Assembly: GCA_965153455.1 (NCBI GenBank)
Contig: OZ234498.1
Location: 10,540,001-10,604,000, forward strand
Direction: 5' to 3'
Source: Sphagnum compactum
Taxonomy: Eukaryota; Bryophyta; Sphagnopsida; Sphagnales
Length of the DNA: 64,000 nucleotides
Position 1 is the first letter of the stretch. Each line of letters opens with the position of its first letter. This document shows, piece after piece, positions 55,404-64,000 of this stretch. The notes under the pieces are model-generated. The model was given only the letters and a program-made list of their open reading frames with translations. It had not been told where the DNA came from and searched no databases. The position numbers and the translations under genes were made by a program.

Positions 55404-55540
55404 TTACGAGGCACTGGAGGAAAAGCAAAGAAGCATGTAGCCAAGCTCAGAAGTCTAAGTGAAGAGATTATGGTCAACTTGGAGGAGGAACACTCACCTC
55501 ATGAAGGGCCCTGGCCTGGCCTACTTCATACAGAACTACA

Positions 55541-55640
55541 ACCAGTTTTGCCATAATTTATGGCTTCCCAAAGACACATTGAAGTCGTTGGTTTTGCCAC
55601 AATTTATGGCTTCACAAAGGCACATTGAAGTTGTTAGTCA
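55541..55640 (+). repeat. Two-unit tandem duplication of 51 bp
   Basis: TTTTGCCATAATTTATGGCT, TCCCAAAGACACATTGAAGT and CGTTGG are repeated with few changes as TTTTGCCACAATTTATGGCT, TCACAAAGGCACATTGAAGT and TGTTAG. Confidence 0.85.
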
Positions 55641-55704
55641 ATTCTCGCACTTGTCAGCTAACAACTTGTGTGACAATTTCACACAAGTTAGCCTAATCAC
55701 ATAA

Positions 55705-57895
55705 GTTAAGTGAAATCAGCATGTATGTGTGCGGCCCCACTTAAATGTTCTTAGGAACTCAAAATGTAGTATATCCGTGAACTATATTACTACAACCAAA
55801 GTTATCCCATCCAAAGTTGGATGAATGACTTTGGATGTAATAATAACCAGTGTTTGGTGGGTATTTGATTTTTAAAGAACCCTTAGTTTGGGCTAGTAGG
55901 AAAAAAAATCAGAATAAAACAACCTCATTTCACTTTACTTCTGATTTTATTTTATTTTATTTTTTTTGGGGTTATAAATCAGAATGAAAGGAAAAAAACA
56001 GAATTATAGAACCCTTGCTTCTGGTTATTTCAAACGGCTCACAGAATCGTTGGGTTTCATGAAAGAACTGATGGTTTTTGGGTGGTTACTATTATATATA
56101 TTAAAGGAACAATGAAGCTTCCCCTGAATCCGGACGGACAGTTATTTATTGAAACAGGGTATTTGATTTTTGGATAATCACACCAGTTATATACCAGAAC
56201 TGGGTATTTGATTTTTGAGAACCATCATCATTAACCCTAAGATCCACCCTGATACAGGCTGGGGTTTGGATATCCAAATTGAGAACCTGAGATTACCAAA
56301 AATCAAAGAAACCAAAATCCTTCATGTTTTGTTTTTAGCCATATTTGGATATCCACACACACACACACACAACTACAAAATGTGGGTGTAATTCACTAGT
56401 CCTCGTTCACTAGACCAATGAATTCATTTCTTTTTCATTAGTCCCCGTTCACTACAACCAGTGAATTCACTCAAAATTCAGTGAAATCACTTGACGTACA
56501 GGGACACCTTTTGTTATAATGACGGTCATGAACTTTTCAAAGGGCTCAAGAACACAATTCCCAGGTTGGTTGTTGCTACAAGAAATCCATCCCCAAAATT
56601 TGTTGTGTGTCATTTTAGTGTTGTTTGTTGACCATCTTCCAGAAGAACAATTTATCGTTGCAACAACATGTCTGGTGTGCAATTCTAAGCTGCAAAATTC
56701 ACTTTAAATATGGTCAAGAGGACCCGATCATCTGCCTTCAAAGAGCAAAGCAATTGGGTGGTGTTATTATTTTCTAGTTGACTCTAAAACTCTCCCGCTG
56801 TCAAGCTCTGTCATCTTAAAAGAGATTCCAATTCCTCGGCCATTAAAGGATCACAAGGTGAGCTAGTGGGCAGGCCTGGACTTTCTCATCTCCGCTCATG
56901 TATATGAAGAAAAGAAAATTTTGTAGTGTTACTGGAGCTTGACTATGGTCGCTCAAGTTTAACTTTAAACACATAATTTTTTAATGGGTTGTTCAAAAAA
57001 ATAGGTACAAGCCTTCAACTAGAAATATGTGTGCACTTCATCATTGATAAGAATATTTTCCAAAAATTAGATCAAATCAAATTGAAAGACTTTAGCAAAT
57101 TTTCAGATGGTCATCCTTTTTGGTGGATAATATTAGCATTTTATGGAATGTGCATGTCTTTTAGGTTTTGGACTGTTGAAAGATTGTTTGAAAGTTCTTC
57201 ATGCAATAAAGTTATCCATAAAGTCAGGCGATTAGGGGGCAAGAACGGCCAGTTTCGGCATAATATCGGCATAATAGGGCATCAAATGCAGAACTGGGAA
57301 TGAAATTTTACAAAACAAAAATAACTGGGACCCAAACTAGTTTTTCCACCAACTTTGGTAGTAAACTGAGTTTCTTCCCCCTCTTTCCTTTCTCCTAAGC
57401 GTCTTCATGAAGGGTGAAATTATCACTTACAAGTTACAGCTTTCACTACCCGCCGTCAATGTTGGAAGGAGTCACCAACTTGCTTGCTCACCATGGAAGG
57501 TATGTAATTAGCAATTCCCATAGAGGGTTACGGGGTGTGTATTCTTGAATGAAATGTACATACACTTGTTTCAAACAAGAATGCAGCTCTACATTTGTTA
57601 ACCTGAAAAAATAAGAATTTTTTTTTAATACTTCTTTTTGCTTCTTGGTGGACAAAAGAAGTATAGAATTTTATTTATTTATGTTATTTATTTTATTTTA
57701 TTCCACACCTACCCTTTGACCAAAACACCCTAAAAAGAAACACATTAAATTCCCAGCCTGGGAGTGGGGCAAGTTTGATTGATTGATTAGGGTCCCCCAT
57801 CTACTACTACTACTACTATCTAGAGTGTCATGACTCCACACTCTTTGTCACTATTGTTTGCAATTGTTGGATTGTCAGACAGATTCTGTAAAATA
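55705..57895. other. Intergenic DNA, nothing recognised
   Basis: Contains a (CA)n run at about 56354-56372. A GTATTTGATTTTTAAAGAAC-type phrase recurs at about 55860, 56159 and 56206, suggesting an old internal repeat. An open frame at 56989-57303 (+) has no recognised motif. Confidence 0.35.
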
Positions 57896-57914
57896 AGAGA
57901 GAGAGAGAGAGAGA
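57896..57914 (+). repeat. (GA)n microsatellite
   Basis: About nine GA units. Confidence 0.85.
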
Positions 57915-57971
57915 GAAAAGGTCCATTGAGGATCCAGCCAATACTGACTTTGTGCAAATGGGTCAAGTACA

Positions 57972-57991
57972 CTAAACCCTAAACCCTAAAC
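57972..57991 (+). repeat. Short telomere-like motif
   Basis: Two and a half copies of the plant-type telomere heptamer (CTAAACCCTAAACCCTAAAC). Too short to argue for a former chromosome end; such motifs also occur in plant promoters (telo-box). Confidence 0.8.
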
Positions 57992-57999
57992 TTTTACCA

Positions 58000-60170
58000 C
58001 AATATTGAAATCTCTCTTTTAGAGAGACACCAACATCTTATCTCTCCCCCAAGGCAAATTATATCTACCCATTTTCTTCCTTGACATGATTCTAGTTCAA
58101 CTAATTTTTTTAAAGCTATGTCTGTGAGAGAATTGCAAATTTGATTGCTTCAAAGTTTGACTTAATGAAGATAAGACAAAACTATGTTGGACTACTTCCT
58201 CTAAATACAAAAGGACTATTTAGGTTAAGTTTGCTTTTGCCATTTTTATCTCATTTTTGGGTTAGGTTTTCGGCTCTATCCATAGTTAAGGGTCTAGACA
58301 TTGGTGTAGGATTGGGGCATAAATGTTTTTCCTCAAACTTCACCGATGTGTGAGGGACATTTGGAATATTATGTGTGCATATGATGGATGGGCATGTTTC
58401 ATAGAAGTACATGCATTTAGTTGAGAAGTTCAAGATTTAAGTAATGGAGGTTTTTTGTTTGAAGTTTGAATAAGTCATATAGGGCAAAGTCATTACATGA
58501 TGAATTATTTGTTTTATGTATAGAGGACCACTTACTCCCAATAGACCTCCCCTAATTTGAGGTCACTAACCCAATGGCATATATCTCAAAATTAGGGGAG
58601 GCCCAAATGGTAGAAGGTCCCTTCAATTGATGAAGGCATCTTCTATGTAATGACATGCCTTTAAATACAAAGAGAAAAAAAAAATTCAAGGTGAAATTTG
58701 GTGCATTTTGAAGTTTTACCCTATATTTGGGTGTTTCCACTATGTTGAAGGCCAAGAGAGCTTCATGTGTTAGGCTTAAAAGAAGTAAAAGAGGTGGGAA
58801 AGTTTTATGTGTGAATTGAAAATATTTTTTATGTGACATGAGAGAGCTTCATGAGGTGAGAAGTGTATTTAATTCAAATGGGTTTCAAATGGAAAAGTGT
58901 GATTAAGATGGGAGAAAAAACAAGTCAATGAAAGATGTTAGTGTGAGAGGTGAAAGTAAAAAATGCAAAGCCTAGCAAGTTGGAGGTCGACAATCTAGCA
59001 ATATTTAGTTCACATTTTTGTAGAAAGAAAAATATGTTAAGATACCCCATAAGTTGGATTTAATTAAAGAATGAACATATTAAGGTGAAGGTTAACTTTT
59101 GAAAAGTTTGTTTTGAAGACCTTCAAGTTATGTGCAAGTGAGCACTAGAGTGCCTTGGTTAGAGTTATGGTCAATGTAATCACTTGTGAAGATGAGGATA
59201 TTTTCTATGATTCTCAAGTGGATTTCACAATCAAAGAGATTTGTTTCTTTCCTTTGCTATAAGCTTTGTGAGCTTATTTAAATCTTAATAGCTAATTGGT
59301 TAGCTTACTCTCTAGATAAAGTTCCCTCAAATCTTCCCATAGAAACATAATGTTTGTTTCAATCCAATCAAACCACATGCTACCCCAACCTTAATTGAAA
59401 ATTGTGCATTCAACCCAAGTTTAGTTTGTTGCCCACCCTTACAAATGCCACATAATTTCAAGCACAATTTCCCACATATGCTTAGGACCCCTTCCATGCT
59501 TTGGCATCTCCAACAAGTAAAGAAAACATGGTCCACAACCATACATTAGAGTGTCACTTGGCATGCATTAGAGATAGTGAAAATCAACTAGCAAGCTTAT
59601 TTGGCATCAATACTAAGAAATGAAACAAAAGAAAATATTTTCGAAAGCACTTTGAGTTGAGCTTGAATGCATGAAATTGCATTCATTAACCTAATACAAG
59701 CCTATTATTCGTGTTCTAAATCTTTTGGTTACTCATATGTGGGCTTTAAAACCCCTAGGTATATGCATGTAGGTTAGGATTTCATCTCATGGCCAAAAAT
59801 TTTGAATTGTATTTTTCCTTCAAATTTTTATGAGTCTAGCTTTTAATTGTGTATCCAATTTCATTTTCAACTTTTGACTTGTTTCTCACTTTCAATTTGT
59901 GAATTGAGTTGCAAGTGTTGTGTTTCAACCTTTCCAACTTTGTGTTTCACCCCTTTCCCCCTCTCTTTGGATCTACAAACCTCTCTTTCTTTCTTTCTCA
60001 ATATTCATATTGAAGGGCCGATGTTATCACCTTTTTTGTAGTAGAGACCATAATTGCAACATAGGACAAACATAACCCACATGAATTTTCAGTTTTTACA
60101 TTGTTTCATAAGATTCCCAAATTTTTTTGATTCCTTATTTGAACTTTAATAAAACATGTGGAATCCTCAT
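58000..60170. other. AT-rich intergenic DNA with a doubtful LINE-like fragment
   Basis: The minus strand at 59327-59542 reads MVVDHVFFTCWRCQSMEGVL and onward. The VDHVFFTC core resembles the zinc-binding region after non-LTR reverse transcriptases (C-x-x-C ... E-x-x-x-H-x-x-F-x-C), but no reverse transcriptase motif is seen nearby. Not strong enough for a call of its own. The rest holds nothing recognisable. Confidence 0.25.
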
Positions 60171-60175
60171 ATCAT

Positions 60176-60850
60176 TTGATTTTTTCTTGCAAAGGACATG
60201 GCTTGTGATCTTTAACAACCATTAGGCCCCAATAACTAACCACGAGTCATTACTCCATAAGTAATGGGAGTAGTCATTTGAAAACACATTCATTATGGGT
60301 TTTTTCACACACCCTATCAAAAGACAACTAACTAAAAAGTAAAAGTTTTGAACGTGACTAGGTTGTGATGGTAGATTTTGTCTTGCAAAGGATAAGGCCT
60401 ATTGATCTTGAATGACTATTGGGCTTTAATATTCAACCATGAGTCATTCCTCCATAAGTAGTGAAGTACTCATTTATAAACACAATTGTTGGGGTATCTT
60501 CACACACATTATCAAGGGATAATTGATTAAAATACATAATTTGAGCAATGACTAATGACTAGGTGGTGTTGTTTGATTTTTTTCTTACAAAGGACAAGGC
60601 CTATGATCTTGGATAACTATTGGGTTGCAATATCCAACCACAAACCATTACTCATAGTAATTAAAATAGTTATTTCAAACACATTTATTTTGGATTTTTG
60701 CACAAACCATATTAGCTATTTAAAAAATTTGAATATTGACTAGGTGACAATGTTTGAAAATTATTCAACATTATTTACAATATGTTAACAAGTGTTTGGG
60801 AATACATCAACTAGTGGTTTTTTCACACACCTCGTCAAAAGACATGGCAT
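60176..60850 (+). repeat. Satellite-like tandem array, about 200-bp period
   Basis: TTTTTCTTGCAAAGGACATG, then a GATCTT-AACAACCATTAGG block, AACCACGAGTCATTACTCC, TTTTTTCACACACCCTATCA and GACTAGGT-GTGATGGT recur. Units start near 60181, 60378 and 60581, with a truncated fourth ending about 60850. Unit length is 197-203 bp and divergence between units is substantial. No coding capacity. Confidence 0.7.
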
Positions 60851-63800
60851 TTTTAAATTGGGACTATTATGAGGTCCAATTGTCTAACCTTGTGTAATAA
60901 CCCATCCTAATTATTAATAAAAGTCATGATGTACATTTTTTATTAGTTAATTAATCAGTTTTATGCAATTTTTAAATTTATTACGACTAATGTGTTTTTT
61001 AAAATTGTCAATGCATTCTACCAGTTCCACGATGAATATTTATGAAAATGTAACATATAAGGACACTATTTTTTGGGGTCTTTGTTTTTTCAATCAAATC
61101 TACACATGCTAAAATTAAGTGGTTTGGATTATTCTTTTTTTTTTTTTCTAGTAGGATGGTGTTTTCCTTATCAATGCATATGACATTTATAACAAGTTGA
61201 AATTGTCATAAAAGCCCAATTTATCTGATTTATCATTTATAAGTTCATGTTTGTGGTCTTGATGGGATGCAACTAGGTGAGGTGGGATTCATTTACACTT
61301 TGCTCAAACAAAAATTCACCACACAAAAATGGAAGCATGGTGAATGATGTCTTTTTTTGAATAACAAAGGAATAAGTGGGGTTCAATATGTAAACAAACT
61401 ATTACAAGTATCCAATTGTGGGTAGAAATTTTAAGTACTATGTTGGCTTACACCCAAAAACTTTAGTAAATTGGATCAACTTAAAATAAAAACTTTCAAT
61501 TTTTGTGAAGGTTGTGCGATTTTCTAATTTTGGACTAATGTTAAGGATCCATTCAAGGTTGAGGTATAGTAGAATTTTTTTTTCATTAGATACTCACATT
61601 TCTTTTTATTAAAATGGTGATGATTTTTTGTGATTTGAATGATTAATAGATGCCCTTAAATGTTTTGAAAGATGGCTCAAAAACTATGTTTCATTGTGTA
61701 GTTTTATTTTAAAAAATCAATAATAATAACAATATTTGTTCAAATTGCTCCATAATTTAATCACAAATTGAATCAAATATGGATTATATGATGGCATGCA
61801 TTTTTAGTATAATAAATCATCAGATTTTGTAAAATTCATGCTCGATTATTGGATTTTTTTCATTAAAAAAGTTGTGTTAATGAAGATAATCACATTAAAA
61901 AAAATTTAATTAAATTCCAAAAGTTTGGAAGGAAATATCGGAGACATGGGTGCAAAAGACAAATAAATCATTTAATATTTTTAATAGGGTTTTGGCACTC
62001 CAAATGAGAGTATGTTATTTTGGAAACATCTTGTAGTTTGACATTCCTTTTTGGTTTAAACTTGAACATGACATTCAAAATTTGTTCAATTGATTTGAAT
62101 CTTTCATTATAACACTTATTGGTTGAAACCTTAAACACACATATCCCCTTTCATTATTTAACATTTCACAATATTTATTTTGCTTCAAGGCTCAGGACAT
62201 GTGACAAAAAGGTGTCATGGTTCTTGTTGTGGCACCCAACTGTGAATGCACCCTTATAAATTTTAAAATATTGACAACAAAACATTTAATGCATTAGATT
62301 AAGGTGTTATGTTAGGTCCTCATCTTTTTTTCACTTACTAATTTTTATATGTTAAAAAACACTTAAGGCTAGGTTCTCTACTATTAAATTGCATGGGATT
62401 TGTTTCCTATTTTTTAGACATGTACATATGTTTTCAATAAGAATCTAGATCTGGAAACATTTTTTTCATTGTCTTTCGTTTTTTCACCTTCCTTTTAGAT
62501 TATATACCCCTTAAACCTTCTCTAACCCTTTATTTTTAACTTTGGATCTACAGATTCTTATAAAAACCCTAAACATCTTTTTATTTTTATAGCTTCAATT
62601 TTTGTCTTTTTTTCTTTGATTGTGTTTGAAATAATCAAATAGTACTACTCTTATTCAAGGGTATGGTTAGGTTTGATTGTGACACAATGTTTTTAACATT
62701 ATTAATAGAATGAACATTTGTGAGACAATGGGCATTGGACATAAGGCAAAGGTTCTTTGGAAAAAGGAATCTTTGAGGTGTGTTGTGGAGTCCTTGTACT
62801 TGAGTTACATGTGGCAACTTCATGTAATCACTAGTTTATGTTGTATTTTCAAGACAAGAAAAAAACATGACATAATTTTAATCCTTAGTGTGGTGTGAAA
62901 ATTCATGCACCAAGACCACAAGTAGCAATACATGTCTAGTCAAACTTTTAGGAGGACACACTCAAAAATAGAGTATGGTATACATTGAAGAAACTAAAAT
63001 TTTGTGTAAAAAATAAGGAAAATCTAGATAGGGCCGTATTGTAGAGTGTTGAGGTGTTAGCACAATTGAAAGGCACATGTGGCCATGCAATGTGTGCATA
63101 ACATGTTCAAAAGGCAATGATCTCTCATAGATGGTACAACAAAGTCCATCATAGGTCTTGTCACCTAGCTTTAGTTTTAACCTATTTGTCATGGCTTTGG
63201 ACTCACAACCAAGGCTAAGGCATAAAAATGGGAGTGGATAGGGATACTTTTTTAAAATCAAGCACATTTTCAAAAGTAAAGTCCAAAAGGGCAAAGAAAC
63301 AAGTCCTCAACACCCCCAAATAGGAAGCATTTTGGGAGTTGTAATTCCACCAAAGTCTCAAATCTTTGGGACAAAAGTGCAAGTAGTAAACATGGTCCAA
63401 ATTAAGCCCCTAATATGCCATTGAAATTTTTAAAACATAGATGTTGAAAGTAGGTTCACATTTTCCATTTGGAGATATGAGCTAGATGTTATGGTTAAAG
63501 GAATGGTAGGGAGTCAAATTAACAACTTGACTTCCAATGATTAAAATTGAAGAAATAAAAATGAAATGGTCTCTGAATTGAATATGTGATATGACATTGA
63601 AAATGCCTCTTCAAGGGCTACATTTTTTTTATTGGCAAACTTTTCAATTGGAAATTGTATGTAATAATTATGAGTACACAAAGTTGCAAGCTTCATAACT
63701 TGGTAAAACGTGGAATTTTCAGGATTCCTTTGTGGGAATTACAAGATGTTTTGCCATTTTGATACATACCTTGTTGCTAATCACAAAATATATTATAAGA

Positions 63801-64000
63801 GAGGAGGAAGTGACTACTCTTTGAGGTTGGGTTGTGGGTGTCTTATGAGTTTAGTTCACTTATGATTCATTCGTGCACCATTTTGTTCCAACTTGCACTA
63901 ATCACCTTTTAAATTTTTTTTGTGCAAGTTGGATTTATCTTGAATTTTCACTTGTGAATTTTTCCTAATCCCATCTTAGAGCTCCCCCTTTTTTTTTTTT
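60851..64000. other. AT-rich intergenic DNA, nothing recognised
   Basis: Only short open frames without motifs on either strand (for example 62962-63294 and 63215-63400, minus). No RNA gene, tandem array or element end identified. The window ends in a poly-T run. Confidence 0.4.

Noticed and set aside
57972-57991. Interstitial telomere
   Set aside because: Two and a half heptamers occur by chance or as telo-boxes; no extended array.
59327-59542. LINE-type zinc-binding domain on the minus strand
   Set aside because: Only VDHVFFTC is suggestive; no reverse transcriptase or endonuclease motif in the vicinity.

Overview
This window is nuclear DNA of a land plant: AT-rich, repeat-dense and gene-poor. 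Spliced genes with GT-AG introns lie among degenerate transposons. I recognise three intact genes: a histidine-containing phosphotransfer protein of the cytokinin phosphorelay, an uncharacterised plant alpha/beta hydrolase, and a large TRM/LONGIFOLIA-type protein (TON1-recruiting-motif family). The transposon mix and the HQFKGSSSS form of the phosphotransfer motif would suit a seed-free plant (moss, fern or lycophyte). That is inference; the sequence alone does not fix the species.

Layout. 1-9.7 kb: no convincing gene; scattered repeats, MITE-like palindromes and an eroded hAT fragment. 9.8-13.1 kb: a degenerate minisatellite, a microsatellite-rich leader and the six-exon phosphotransfer gene (+). 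13.4-15.5 kb: small hairpin elements and an unrecognised 252-codon reading frame (-) resembling an orphan terminal exon. 15.5-18.5 kb: a decayed hAT transposase (-) cut by a solo LTR. 19.5-20.7 kb: a dispersed repeat cut by a second solo LTR of the same family. 20.7-25.4 kb: repeats only. 25.7-28.6 kb: the seven-exon hydrolase (-), with an AACCGG-rich upstream region. 30-36.2 kb: a MITE, a 36-bp minisatellite and a long decayed Helitron (+) carrying a nested GC-rich insertion. 37.3-38.3 kb: a pogo/Tigger transposase relic. 38.3-43.1 kb: TAGG/CCTA-rich DNA, a 20-residue repeat reading frame and further MITEs. 43.1-48.3 kb: the five-exon TRM gene (-) with a long leader. 49.4-64 kb: GT-rich low complexity, two tandem-repeat arrays, another MITE and otherwise unassigned AT-rich DNA.

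The three genes are unrelated in function as far as can be seen; nothing suggests a cluster or operon-like unit. I found no tRNA, rRNA or CRISPR, and no sign of a bacterial-type system. The most informative features are nested insertions whose target duplications can be read directly: a solo LTR splitting the hAT frame at a CTCGA duplication, and a second at ATAAA. Others are a Helitron that seems to retain a C-terminal endonuclease-like domain, a PIF/Harbinger-like MITE family with four members, a hydrolase with no visible in-frame ATG, and an apparent GC-AG intron.
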